Source: Sphingomonadaceae bacterium 3R27E2-A (lineage in GTDB: Bacteria > Pseudomonadota > Alphaproteobacteria > Sphingomonadales > Sphingomonadaceae). From it: DNA of 64,000 bases. How positions within the stretch are numbered: the first letter of the stretch is position 1; every line of letters begins with the position of its first letter. Of the stretch, positions 9,174 through 17,471 are shown piece after piece. The stretch covers positions 54,325-118,324 of the forward strand of contig SCNT01000012.1 in the NCBI GenBank assembly GCA_005503165.1, written 5' to 3'. Both the position numbers and the translations under genes were made by a program. The notes beneath the pieces are model-generated. The model saw only the letters and a program-made list of their open reading frames with translations, had not been told where the DNA came from and searched no databases.

Positions 9174-10402
9174 TTGCCACCCCCGATCGGGCGAGCAGGA
9201 ACGCCAGTCAGGCTGGCTTCGGAATCGAGCAGGAACTGGCCCGAGGCGACAACTCTTTCGCCACGTGTCAGGCCTGCGATGATTTCGGTCATGCCGCCGC
9301 CCTCGCGGCCCGTGCGAACCTCCGCCGGGCGGTAGCGGCCGTCAGCCAAGGCCAGCATGACCAGCGTGCGTGCGCCGGTGCGGATCACCGCCTCGCTCGG
9401 CACCAGCAGCGCAGGCGCACCACCATCACCGAACGCGACGCTGGCGAACATGCCGGGGCGCAGACGTCCTCTGGGATTGGCAAATTCGATCCTGACGGTG
9501 AGCGTGCGGCTGTCGGCCTGTGCCGTAGGAAGTATCCCGATCACCCGGCCAGCGAAGGACTGACCGGGGAAAGCGGCGAGCGTCACCTGTCCGCTCTGGC
9601 CGATCTTCACCATCCCTGCCTGCGCCTCAGGGACGGCGGCGTTGAGCCAGACCGTGCCGATCCCGGTGACTTGTGCCAGCGTCTGCCCCGGTGCCAGCGT
9701 CATCCCTGTACGCGCGTCGAGCGTCTGGATCACCCCCGCGATCGGCGAGGTGATGGTCACCGTGCCATTGGTTCGACCGGTGCGCTCAACCTGAGCTATC
9801 AAGCCATCGGACATGCCCATGAGCCTCAGCCGCTGGCGCGCGGCGGCGGTGAGGTCTGGCCTGCCGAGCCGCCTGACCGCCAGAAACTCGCCTTGCGCAC
9901 CTCCCCATTCGGGTAATTGCACGTCAGCGATGGAAGCACCCGCGCCGATCACGTCTCCGGGAGCACGGCCATAGACCCGCGTCACGAAACCGCCCGAGCG
10001 TGCCTGGACGATGGCGACGTTGCGCTGGTTGAAGTCGATGGTGCCGGTGACAGCGAGCGTCGAGGGCAGCACGCCCATCTGTGCCTCGACCACACGCAAC
10101 CCCAGGTTCTGACGCGCGGCAGGGTCGATGCTTACTCCCGGCGCGGCATTGGCAGCACCCGCTTCATCGGCATATTTGGGAATGGTCTTCATCCCCATCG
10201 ACGACAGCGAATTGGGATTGTCGTAGTGCTCGGTCGGTACCATCGGATCGTACCAGTAGAGGATCTTGCGTGCCGCTGGCGTCGATCCTGCTTCGCTCGC
10301 GGTTCTCCCGCGCTGGCCAATCCAATAGCCGCCGCCTGCAACCAGTGCGATTGCCAAAACTCCGGCGCCCCAGCGCACGGCCTGTTTCGCGTCCATGCTC
10401 AC
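9170..10402 (-). CDS. cusB: CusB-type membrane fusion protein of the copper efflux pump
   Basis: The 410-residue protein has an N-terminal membrane anchor ([19 protein letters not shown]). A heavy-metal-binding segment follows ([20 protein letters not shown], then [10 protein letters not shown]), which is a CusB hallmark. The periplasmic adaptor comes next, with lipoyl-like and beta-barrel parts ([11 protein letters not shown] region, [35 protein letters not shown]). It bridges CusA and the outer-membrane channel. It overlaps both neighbours by 4 nt. Confidence 0.9.
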   Translation of the reverse strand: MSMDAKQAVRWGAGVLAIALVAGGGYWIGQRGRTASEAGSTPAARKILYWYDPMVPTEHYDNPNSLSSMGMKTIPKYADEAGAANAAPGVSIDPAARQNLGLRVVEAQMGVLPSTLAVTGTIDFNQRNVAIVQARSGGFVTRVYGRAPGDVIGAGASIADVQLPEWGGAQGEFLAVRRLGRPDLTAAARQRLRLMGMSDGLIAQVERTGRTNGTVTITSPIAGVIQTLDARTGMTLAPGQTLAQVTGIGTVWLNAAVPEAQAGMVKIGQSGQVTLAAFPGQSFAGRVIGILPTAQADSRTLTVRIEFANPRGRLRPGMFASVAFGDGGAPALLVPSEAVIRTGARTLVMLALADGRYRPAEVRTGREGGGMTEIIAGLTRGERVVASGQFLLDSEASLTGVPARPIGGGK

Positions 10403-11628
10403 GGCCGCATCTCCCCATAAGTGTAATTGATCCGCACCGCGTCGCGCGCGACCTGCGCCTCGCGCGCCAGCGCATCGACTTCGACCTCGGCCAGCGCGAG
10501 CGTCGAGAGCAGCGTGCTGCCAAGGTCGAGCTTGCCCGCAGCATAGCTGGCCATGTCGAGTTCGGCCCGGCGCTTTGCGAGCGGAACCAGCGTTTTGCGG
10601 GCATTCGTCAATTGCTGCTGGTGCATGGCATAGTCGGCGAGGTCGGCATCGAGCTCGGCTAAAACATCGCGCTCCCCGGCTACACGGGTCAGCCGCGCCT
10701 GGCTCTCTTCGCTCTCGCGCGCCGCGATCATGGGGTCCTGTCGGCGTTTCCCGAACAAAGGCAGATCGATCGTGACCGAGACTGAGACCATATCGCCGTA
10801 AGCCGGATTTCGGCGACCGTAGGATGTGCCGATCCGCCAGTCGGGGCGCTTGTCGGCGCGCGCGAGCTCGGTATCCGCTTCGGCCACGCGCGTTCGGGCA
10901 TCGAGCGCGAGGAGGCGGGGCAGAGACACGACATGCGCGCGCAAGGCGGGACGATCGACTTCGAGAATGGGTGGATCGCCAATCACGTCGGCGTCAGGAT
11001 CACCGGTCAGACGGGCAAGCCGGGCCTGGGCCTTGGTAACTGCCGCGCGCAATTCCGCCCGCCGGTCCGCAACCGCCGCGCGCAGTTGCTCGGGCTCAAG
11101 CGCTTGGCTTGGCCTGGCCGAGCCAGAAGCGAGCCGCGCCGAGACCGTCGCCTGCAGGTCTTTGAGATCCTCATTGAGCAAATCGAGCTGCGCGAGCTGC
11201 CGCTTGGCGTAGTACAGATCGATCCACGCAAGCGCGGTCTCGAGCCGCACATTCTGCGCTTCAACCGCCAGATCGGATTCGGCGACGCCAATGTTCGCTT
11301 GTGCGCGTGCGCGCTGGGCCTGCCGCTTGGCGGGATTTGGGAACGCCTGTTCGACCCCGACGCGCGTCATCGTCATGCTGTCGCCGGTGAAGCTGAACGC
11401 AGGCGGTCCCGAGACGGGGAAGTTGTCGACACCAACTGTCAGCGTGGGATCGGGCAGTCGGCCCGCGGCTACGGCTTCAGAACGTGATGCTTCGACTCCG
11501 GTCTCGCTCGCTTGCAGCGATGGCGCCGTGCGCACTGCCTTGTCGAGCGCGGAATCGAAGGTCATCGGTTCGGCAAGCGCGGCGATTGGGATCGCCGCAA
11601 GCATCGGCGCCAGAACAATTAATCGCAT
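10399..11628 (-). CDS. cusC: TolC/CusC-family outer membrane efflux protein
   Basis: The 409-residue protein begins with a signal peptide (MRLIVLAPMLAAIPIAALAE). It shows the two repeated coiled-coil halves of outer membrane efflux factors (TFDSALDKAVRTAPSLQASE; LETALAWIDLYYAKRQLAQL; a second half from about residue 225). It would form the outer-membrane exit duct for the CusA-CusB pump. Its stop overlaps the cusB start by 4 nt. It sits 138 bp downstream of a small exported protein gene on the same strand. Confidence 0.88.
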   Translation of the reverse strand: MRLIVLAPMLAAIPIAALAEPMTFDSALDKAVRTAPSLQASETGVEASRSEAVAAGRLPDPTLTVGVDNFPVSGPPAFSFTGDSMTMTRVGVEQAFPNPAKRQAQRARAQANIGVAESDLAVEAQNVRLETALAWIDLYYAKRQLAQLDLLNEDLKDLQATVSARLASGSARPSQALEPEQLRAAVADRRAELRAAVTKAQARLARLTGDPDADVIGDPPILEVDRPALRAHVVSLPRLLALDARTRVAEADTELARADKRPDWRIGTSYGRRNPAYGDMVSVSVTIDLPLFGKRRQDPMIAARESEESQARLTRVAGERDVLAELDADLADYAMHQQQLTNARKTLVPLAKRRAELDMASYAAGKLDLGSTLLSTLALAEVEVDALAREAQVARDAVRINYTYGEMRP

Positions 11629-11766
11629 GGAGATCTCCTGATCGGGAGAACCACGGCCGATGCGCGAAGACGAATGCTGGGCAAACGGGCGCCGGCGAAG
11701 GGGGCATTCTCCGCCGGCGCCACGCGCCCGGCCATCGTCGTTATCGCTATCGGCCAGGCAATCGCC

Positions 11767-12033
11767 TTAGCCGGCCGACGGTGTCCCAGTCTTACCGGAC
11801 ATGTTCATCATGCAGCCCGCATGGTCGGCCGTCATCATGGCACAATTGCAATTGGCCATGCTGGTCTCGCCATCCTTGACCCAGACGCGGACACGGGGGG
11901 GAATAGTCGACTTGGGTCCGATGGAGGGCTGGCTTCGCCATTCCCAATGGCCGCCGATAGTATCGTGAGCCGAGGCGATGGATGCGCCAGCGAGTGCCGC
12001 CGCAGTCGCGGCGAGCGTAAGAATCATCTTCAT
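11767..12033 (-). CDS. Small exported Cys/Met-rich protein of the copper locus, unknown function
   Basis: The 88-residue product has a signal peptide (MKMILTLAATAAALAGASIA, cleavage near SAH). A short mature domain follows with GHWEWRSQPSIGPKST and a C-terminal Cys/Met/His cluster (MANCNCAMMTADHAGCMMNM). That cluster looks suited to Cu(I) binding. It is not a family I can name. Its position before cusCBAF suggests a periplasmic metal chaperone or buffer, which is inference. Confidence 0.7.
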   Translation of the reverse strand: MKMILTLAATAAALAGASIASAHDTIGGHWEWRSQPSIGPKSTIPPRVRVWVKDGETSMANCNCAMMTADHAGCMMNMSGKTGTPSAG

Positions 12034-12105
12034 GTCAAAAAATCCTTGGTTGAACTTTGAGGTGGCGCACAGCGAACACCAAGGTTCGCAGTGCGCCGCT
12101 AGGGT

Positions 12106-12465
12106 TCAGCCAAGGCGTGCGGGTGGTTCGGGCTCGGGGCCGGTTTCGCGGCCGACAAGGGGCGATGCCGGAACAGGGCCAGGAGGCAGGGCCCGGAATT
12201 CCAGCGCAGCATCGGATGCGACGGGCGGCACCAGCGCCAAAGGAACGGCGCAGCCCATCTTGGCGACGCAGTCCGGCGTCATCCCCTCACAGGGCTTTGC
12301 AGGTTGTGGTGCCTGTTTCACGATGCCCATCATCTGCGCGCAATCAGGACTCATCGCCGTTACCGTTACCGTCTGAACCGGCATGACATGCGCAAACGCC
12401 GCTTCCTGGCCCATCAGGCCAAGCAGCGCTCCGGCGAGCAGCAACAGAGACAGCCAGCGTTTCAC
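12106..12465 (-). CDS. Small exported Cys-containing protein of the copper locus, unknown function
   Basis: The start is placed at a GTG at 12465, preceded by GAAAGAAG and followed at once by a signal peptide (VKRWLSLLLLAGALLGLMGQ). Longer starts add a segment without protein-like features. The mature part (119 residues in total) holds four cysteines (SPDCAQMMG, PCEGMTPDC, KMGC) and several methionines, then a Pro-rich tail. It is the first gene of the copper run. A metal-related periplasmic role is inferred from context only. Confidence 0.6.
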   Translation of the reverse strand: MKRWLSLLLLAGALLGLMGQEAAFAHVMPVQTVTVTAMSPDCAQMMGIVKQAPQPAKPCEGMTPDCVAKMGCAVPLALVPPVASDAALEFRALPPGPVPASPLVGRETGPEPEPPARLG

Positions 12466-12924
12466 GCGACTTCTTTCGGCTAGCGATGGGCTAATGTCAA
12501 TTCCTTGGTCTGGCGTTGGCATCCTTCTGCCAGTAGTGCCAGATTGGGAGATCAAACCGCGCGTCGCTTGCAGCGCTGTCGCCACGTGAGCAAGTTCTCC
12601 GAGATGCTGCGGGACAATGGCTTTGACCTTGCGGTGGACTCTGACACGGGTGCTGCTCGTCCGATCGACCGTCGAGGCGATGTTGATGGCCACCGCGGAA
12701 GAAATGCAGCGGCGGACAGGAGAGCGGGACCCGCGCGCGTGACGCCGGGCATAGCCGGCCTATGTAAACCCGACCAAGCTGAGAGGGCTGCCCATCGTCG
12801 GCTCGTTGGCCGGTATAGTCAGGCTCTCCGGCCGCCGGGTTCGATCTGTTACGAGTGACATTGCAATGTCCGCGCAGCATGCTAATCGCCGCAATGGAAG
12901 TCGGCACACGTCGATTTCCGAATG
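12466..12924. other. Intergenic region between the copper locus and cobalamin riboswitch 1
   Basis: About 460 bp without a convincing gene. It must hold the promoter of the leftward copper run and the rightward promoter of the riboswitch-controlled transcript. I see no clear CueR or CopY-type dyad. Confidence 0.5.
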
Positions 12925-13140
12925 ATCGCGCCGGTGCCCTGTAAGGGGCTTAATCGGGAATGCGGTGCGGGGGTTCGTCCTCCAAGTCCGCGGCTGTCCC
13001 TGCAACTGTAAGCGGATAGCGCGATGCACATCGCCCCTTGAAGAAAAGGGGCAGCCACTGGGCCGGACGCTAAATCCTGCGAGGCCTGGGAAGGCGCGCA
13101 TCAAGCTGTGACCCGCGAGCCAGGAGACCTGCCGGCGTCT
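12925..13140 (+). ncRNA. Cobalamin riboswitch 1 (controls TonB receptor and NiCoT)
   Basis: The conserved cobalamin-aptamer blocks are present in order: CGCCGGTGCC opening the P1 stem, TTAATCGGGAATGCGGTG, the B12-box region CCGCGGCTGTCCCTGCAACT and GTAAGCGGAT, CCACTGG, GGGAAGGCG, and GACCCGCGAGCCAGGAGACC. It closes with GCCGGCG pairing back to the start. In proteobacteria this element shuts down downstream expression when adenosylcobalamin is plentiful. The next gene is a TonB receptor starting 187 bp further on. Confidence 0.95.
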
Positions 13141-13220
13141 GGTCGCTCTTGCTTTGGCCCAGGGGATGGCCGCGGCACGGTGAACTCCGTCTGAGCGACG
13201 AACGAGCGGCTGGGGCCGCA
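13141..13220 (+). promoter_or_regulatory. Post-aptamer module shared with the second cobalamin leader
   Basis: This stretch directly after the aptamer resembles 17281-17366. Shared blocks in the same order are TCGCTCTTGC, CCAGGGGATGG, GGCACGGT and two small hairpins. Hairpin 1 is CGTC-TGAGC-GACG at 13188-13200. Hairpin 2 is GCGGC-TGGG-GCCGC at 13206-13219. It may be the expression platform of the riboswitch or a separate conserved RNA element. Confidence 0.6.
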
Positions 13221-13326
13221 ACGGAAACGCGCGTCGATCGCATTTGGCGTCCGATCGATACGCGTTCCGGCCGTTCGCGAACGGTTCGCCCTGGCCACGT
13301 CGCAAGGCGCCGGAGGCACAGAATTC

Positions 13327-15372
13327 GTGATCAGGACATTCGTTTCAACCGGTGTGTTCGCCATGATCGTGGCGGGCACGCCGTCACCCGTCCGGGCCGC
13401 AGAGGACGAACCGATACCCGCCGCAGAGGCTGGCGGAATTGAACAGACCGCCCCTGCCATTGTCGTTTTCGGCCGGGGCGAAGCCAAGATCGGCTCTGCC
13501 CAGGCCGCCAGCGAAGGGAGCGTGGGCGGCGCGGACCTCCTGGTCCGGCCACTGCTGCGTGTTGCCGAACTGCTGGAGGCGGTGCCAGGAATGGTTGCGG
13601 CCCAGCATTCCGGGAGCGGCAAGGCCAACCAGTATTTCCTTCGCGGTTTCAACCTCGATCACGGGTCGGATTTCACCACCTATATCGATGGCGTGCAGAT
13701 GAACCTGCGCACCCACGGACATGGTCAGGGCTATCTCGACCTCAATGGCCTCATCCCTGAAATCGTGGGCAGGGAGGATTTCCGGAAAGGCCCCTATCGC
13801 GCCGACGGCGGCGATTTTGCACTGGCAGGCGCGGCCTACATGACCATCGTGAACGGGTTCGCGCGCCCCTGGCTGTCGGTCGAAGGCGGTTCCTACGGCT
13901 GGCGCCGGATCGCGGCAGGCGGAACCTTGCGCGATCTGGGACCCGGCGACCTGACTCTTGTCGCCCAAGGGAAAGTTTACGATGGCCCGTGGCAGGAACC
14001 TGAACATCTGCGGCACTATTCCGGCTTCGCGAAATACCGCGTGCCGGTCGGCGCGGGAACGCTGGAGGCATCTCTTCACGCCTATCGCGCTACCTGGCAG
14101 CCGACCGAGCAGATCCCGGAGCGGATCATCGGGACACCCCTTTGCCCGGACGTATTCTGTTCACCCGATCCATCGGCTCGGGGCGAGACGACACGCATCA
14201 TCGGCAACATCACCGTCAGTCAACCGACATGGCGCGCAAACGCCTACGTGCAATTCTACGACTGGAGGATGTTCTCCAATCCCACCTATGCCGATCCCGA
14301 TGGCACCAGCGCGCAGATCGAGCAGTCCGACCGGCGCTGGGTATCGGGCTTCACCGGGCGGAAGCAGTGGGAGCCAATGCCAACCCTGACCGTCACGCTG
14401 GGGACGGAAAATCGGTATGATCGTATCGGCAATGTCGGGGTCAATCGCAGTGTCGACCGGCGTTTCCTGGCATCGCTTGGTCATTACCGGGTCGAGGAAC
14501 TGTCAGGCGCGCTCTATGGAGAGGCGATCTGGCGCCCGTTGCCCGGTCTCCGGCTGACCGGCGGGCTGCGCGGCGACCTCTACCATTATTCCGTCAAAGC
14601 CAGGGATGCTGCCGCCGCGGCGATCGGCACAGGGAGCGGATCGGACGCCATCCTGTCGTCCAAGGCGTCGCTCGCCTACGCGGTATCGCCCCATTTCGAA
14701 GTCTATGCCAACTGGGGGCGCGGGTTCCATTCCAATGACGTCAGGGGTGCGGTCAATCGGGTCACACCGGTCCCCGTCCTCGTGCACGGAATGGGCAAGG
14801 AACTGGGCGCACGTCTGCAATGGGCGGGCTTGTCGCTCACGGCGACGTACTGGTGGCTGGAAGTCGCCAGCGAACTTCGCTTCATCGGCGATTCCAACGC
14901 GGTTGAGCCATCGGGCGCGAGCCGCCGCCATGGCTATGAGGTCGTGGCGTTCTGGCGCCCGCTGCCATGGCTCGCGCTGGACGCCAACTTTACCGCAAGC
15001 CACGCGCGCTATGACAACGGCGATCACATCCCCAACGCTTTCGAGAACGCCGCCTCAGCGGGCGTGGCCATCATCCATGACCCGTGGGAGGCAAGCATTC
15101 GCGTGCGCCACCTCGGGCCGTCGCCACTGGTAGAGGACAACAGCCTGCGCGATCGCGGCAGCACCGTGGTCAATGTCCGCGCCGCGTGGAAGGGCCAGCG
15201 GATCGAACTGTTCGGTGAGATCCTGAACCTGTTCGACAGTCGGGACAAGGACATGGCCTATTTCTACGAATCCTACCTTCCCGCCTTCGACGCGGCCGGC
15301 CCGGTCGAGGGTCGTTTGAGCCGCGTGGTCGAGCCAAGGACGCTGCGGATCGGCGCCAAGGTCAATTTCTAG
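13327..15372 (+). CDS. TonB-dependent receptor under cobalamin riboswitch control, probably for cobalt complexes
   Basis: The 681-residue outer-membrane receptor starts at a GTG preceded by GGAGG. It has a signal peptide (FVSTGVFAMIVAGTPSPVRA) and a plug with VAELLEAVPGMVAAQHSGSG, YFLRGFNLDHGSDFTTYIDG and NLRTHGHGQGYLDLNGLIPE. It ends in an aromatic residue (IGAKVNF), as barrel proteins do. Several His in the plug could serve metal-chelate binding. The cobalamin riboswitch upstream and a NiCoT cobalt/nickel permease downstream argue for cobalt (or corrinoid) import. It is not a close BtuB look-alike. Confidence 0.85.
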   Translation: MIRTFVSTGVFAMIVAGTPSPVRAAEDEPIPAAEAGGIEQTAPAIVVFGRGEAKIGSAQAASEGSVGGADLLVRPLLRVAELLEAVPGMVAAQHSGSGKANQYFLRGFNLDHGSDFTTYIDGVQMNLRTHGHGQGYLDLNGLIPEIVGREDFRKGPYRADGGDFALAGAAYMTIVNGFARPWLSVEGGSYGWRRIAAGGTLRDLGPGDLTLVAQGKVYDGPWQEPEHLRHYSGFAKYRVPVGAGTLEASLHAYRATWQPTEQIPERIIGTPLCPDVFCSPDPSARGETTRIIGNITVSQPTWRANAYVQFYDWRMFSNPTYADPDGTSAQIEQSDRRWVSGFTGRKQWEPMPTLTVTLGTENRYDRIGNVGVNRSVDRRFLASLGHYRVEELSGALYGEAIWRPLPGLRLTGGLRGDLYHYSVKARDAAAAAIGTGSGSDAILSSKASLAYAVSPHFEVYANWGRGFHSNDVRGAVNRVTPVPVLVHGMGKELGARLQWAGLSLTATYWWLEVASELRFIGDSNAVEPSGASRRHGYEVVAFWRPLPWLALDANFTASHARYDNGDHIPNAFENAASAGVAIIHDPWEASIRVRHLGPSPLVEDNSLRDRGSTVVNVRAAWKGQRIELFGEILNLFDSRDKDMAYFYESYLPAFDAAGPVEGRLSRVVEPRTLRIGAKVNF

Positions 15373-15453
15373 AACACCGGCGAGTTGGCGAGGCGCTGCG
15401 CCGTCGCCGCCTGCCGCCGCGATATTCCTCCTTCTGCCATTGCGGAGCCAGTC

Positions 15454-16521
15454 ATGAACGCATCATCAGTATCCGCATCTCCCCTATCCGCCTCCGCGGG
15501 CCTGCGCCGTCGCCGTCTTGTCAGTTGGCTACTCTGCGTGCTTGTTGCCGCGAACGCCGGCGTCTGGGCATGGGCCTTTTCCCTCTTCCACGACCAGCCA
15601 TTGATGATTGGCACGGCGCTGCTCGCCTGGGGGCTGGGCCTGCGCCATGCCGTCGATGCCGATCATATCGCCGCCATCGATAACGTGACGCGCAAGCTGA
15701 TGCAGGATGGCCAACGGCCGATCGCCGTCGGTTTCTGGTTCGCGGTCGGTCATTCGACGATCATAACAGTCGCCGCCATCACGATTGCGCTGACGACGAA
15801 TGCCCTTTCGCAATTCGCTTCCTTCAAGCAGATCGGCGGCATAGTAGCGACGACGGTGTCGGCCCTGTTCCTGTTCACCATCGCCGCGATGAACCTCGTC
15901 ATCCTTCGGTCCGTGTGGAAGACCTTTGCCCACGTCCGAGCCGGCGGCACCTATGTCGAGGAGGATCTCGATCTGTTGCTAGGTGGAAGGGGGGTGCTCT
16001 CTCGCCTGTTCCGGCCAATGTTCCGCCTGATCAACAGCAGTTGGCATATGGCACCCCTCGGCTTCCTGTTCGGTCTTGGCTTCGACACCGCGACCGAGGT
16101 CGCCATTCTTGGCCTCTCGGCGAACCAGGCCGCGAATGGCCTGTCGCTCGGAACGATTCTGGTCCTGCCGATGCTGTTTGCCGTGGGCATGGCGCTCATC
16201 GATACGATCGACGGCCTGGTCATGCTTGGCGCCTATGAGTGGGCCTTCGTGAAACCGATCCGCAAACTCTACTACAATATTACGATCACCCTCATCTCGG
16301 CGCTCGTGGCCATCGTCATCGGCGGGGTCGAGGCAGTGGCGCTCGTCGGAGAGAAGTTCGGCCTGAGCGGAACACCGTGGACACTGGCCGCCTGGTTGGG
16401 AAAAAACTTCAACAGTCTGGGTTTCGCGATCGTTGGGCTTTTCGTGCTTTGCTGGATTGCCAGTTTCGTGATCTATCGCTGGAAGCGCTTCGACGAAATC
16501 GAGATTACTGCCGGTGCCTGA
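15454..16521 (+). CDS. NiCoT-family nickel/cobalt permease
   Basis: The 355-residue membrane protein begins at the ATG at 15454, preceded by GCGGAG. It carries the NiCoT signature motifs: RHAVDADHIAAIDN, GFWFAVGHSTII, LGFDTATEVAILG and GMALIDTIDGLVMLGAY. About eight membrane segments are apparent. The family moves Ni2+ or Co2+ across the inner membrane. The cobalamin riboswitch at the head of this transcript points to Co2+ as the physiological ion, supplying the cob genes just downstream. Confidence 0.92.
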   Translation: MNASSVSASPLSASAGLRRRRLVSWLLCVLVAANAGVWAWAFSLFHDQPLMIGTALLAWGLGLRHAVDADHIAAIDNVTRKLMQDGQRPIAVGFWFAVGHSTIITVAAITIALTTNALSQFASFKQIGGIVATTVSALFLFTIAAMNLVILRSVWKTFAHVRAGGTYVEEDLDLLLGGRGVLSRLFRPMFRLINSSWHMAPLGFLFGLGFDTATEVAILGLSANQAANGLSLGTILVLPMLFAVGMALIDTIDGLVMLGAYEWAFVKPIRKLYYNITITLISALVAIVIGGVEAVALVGEKFGLSGTPWTLAAWLGKNFNSLGFAIVGLFVLCWIASFVIYRWKRFDEIEITAGA

Positions 16522-17032
16522 CCACACACGAACAGATCGCTGCGTTGTGCTGCTACGCGACGCGGAGAGACATGTTGTTGTGGTCGAATTGGACGAGAAA
16601 GCACCACTGGGGTTGCGCGTTCATGTCGGTCAGCGTGATGCGGCGATCCGCAGGCAAATGGCGCGATCCGTTGGGACTGTCTGCAAACAAGGCTCGGCCT
16701 GTGTGTTTGACGGGCAGTCTGGCGATCATGCAGAGGCGCTCGTCCTTGCCTTGCGAAAGCAACTGCGTAACATTGCGGGAAAGCCGCTCAGTCAGCGCCA
16801 GGTCGAGGATATCCTGAAGATTACTTCGCGCGAACGACTTCGGTGGTGCAAGGATGGACGCCTGCCCCGGTCCGGAACTGCCAGGATCCGCAAGGGCAAG
16901 ACGCAGATCACGCTGTGGACCTATCCATGCCATGCGATCGAGCGCCTCGCCCTGTCCTCCGAGATGATCCGGGGATGGCGTGACGCCGATCAGGCCAGAT
17001 CATCAATTGGCATCGCCGGGGTTTTGGTCTAG
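16514..17032 (+). CDS. Hypothetical protein linked to the cobalt transporter
   Basis: The GTG start overlaps the permease stop by 8 nt, so this 172-residue product is probably translated from the same riboswitch-controlled message. I do not recognise a family. The middle (PLSQRQVEDILKITSRERLR, then WCKDGRLPRSG) looks like a helix-turn-helix or winged-helix segment. The N-terminal half is beta-rich (CVVLLRDAERHVVVVELDEK). A regulatory or nucleic-acid-binding role in cobalt uptake is a guess. Confidence 0.6.
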   Translation: MPDHTRTDRCVVLLRDAERHVVVVELDEKAPLGLRVHVGQRDAAIRRQMARSVGTVCKQGSACVFDGQSGDHAEALVLALRKQLRNIAGKPLSQRQVEDILKITSRERLRWCKDGRLPRSGTARIRKGKTQITLWTYPCHAIERLALSSEMIRGWRDADQARSSIGIAGVLV

Positions 17033-17069
17033 GGGCGGGGGCGAGGGACTGGTTCGTCCGGCTCCTGAA

Positions 17070-17280
17070 GATCGCGCCGGTGCCCCGAACGGGGCTTAAT
17101 CGGGAATGCGGTGCGGAAAGCTTGCCTTTCCAAATCCGCGGCTGTCCCTGCAACTGTAAGCGGATAGCGCGATGCACATGCCCCCTTTTCAGAGGGCGGC
17201 CACTGGGTAGCCCCTCACAGGCATATCCGGGAAGGCGTGCATCAAGCTGCGACCCGCGAGCCAGGAGACCTGCCGGCGCA
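17070..17280 (+). ncRNA. Cobalamin riboswitch 2 (controls the cob biosynthesis operon)
   Basis: It has the same aptamer blocks as riboswitch 1: CGCCGGTGCC, TTAATCGGGAATGCGGTGCG, CCGCGGCTGTCCCTGCAACT, GTAAGCGGATAGCGCGATGC, CCACTGG, GGGAAGGCG, GACCCGCGAGCCAGGAGACC and closing GCCGGCG. It lies 191 bp before cobW. Cobalamin binding should repress the long biosynthetic transcript. The two aptamers are close in sequence, suggesting duplication within this locus. Confidence 0.95.
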
Positions 17281-17366
17281 CCGGTCGCTCTTGCCCTGAC
17301 CCAGGGGATGGTCATGGCACGGTCACTTTCCGTCTGGGCGACGAAGCTGTGTGGCTGGGGCCGCAC
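17281..17366 (+). promoter_or_regulatory. Post-aptamer module shared with the first cobalamin leader
   Basis: The order of blocks matches 13141-13220: TCGCTCTTGC, CCAGGGGATGG, GGCACGGT, hairpin CGTC-TGGGC-GACG (17331-17343) and a hairpin GTGTGGC-TGGG-GCCGCAC (17349-17366). The second stem is longer here (7 pairs) and has a G-U pair where the other copy has C-G. Loops and spacers differ more than stems. Confidence 0.6.
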
Positions 17367-17471
17367 GGCCGCGTGGCACCGGGCGTTCCAGCGCCAGCCC
17401 TATGTCTCGCGGTGACCGGTTACAAGCCGGCTGGCCCCATCCCTTCGTCCTGGCGCGTGGGATAAATTGCC

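Noticed and set aside
12760..13305. Minus-strand frame opposite riboswitch 1, similar to the one opposite riboswitch 2 (16908-17366)
   Set aside because: The protein-level likeness is a by-product of the conserved riboswitch DNA.
17080..17415. 111-codon plus-strand frame across riboswitch 2 and its leader
   Set aside because: It lies over the aptamer and the post-aptamer module, has no supporting start site, and riboswitch 1 does not keep the frame.
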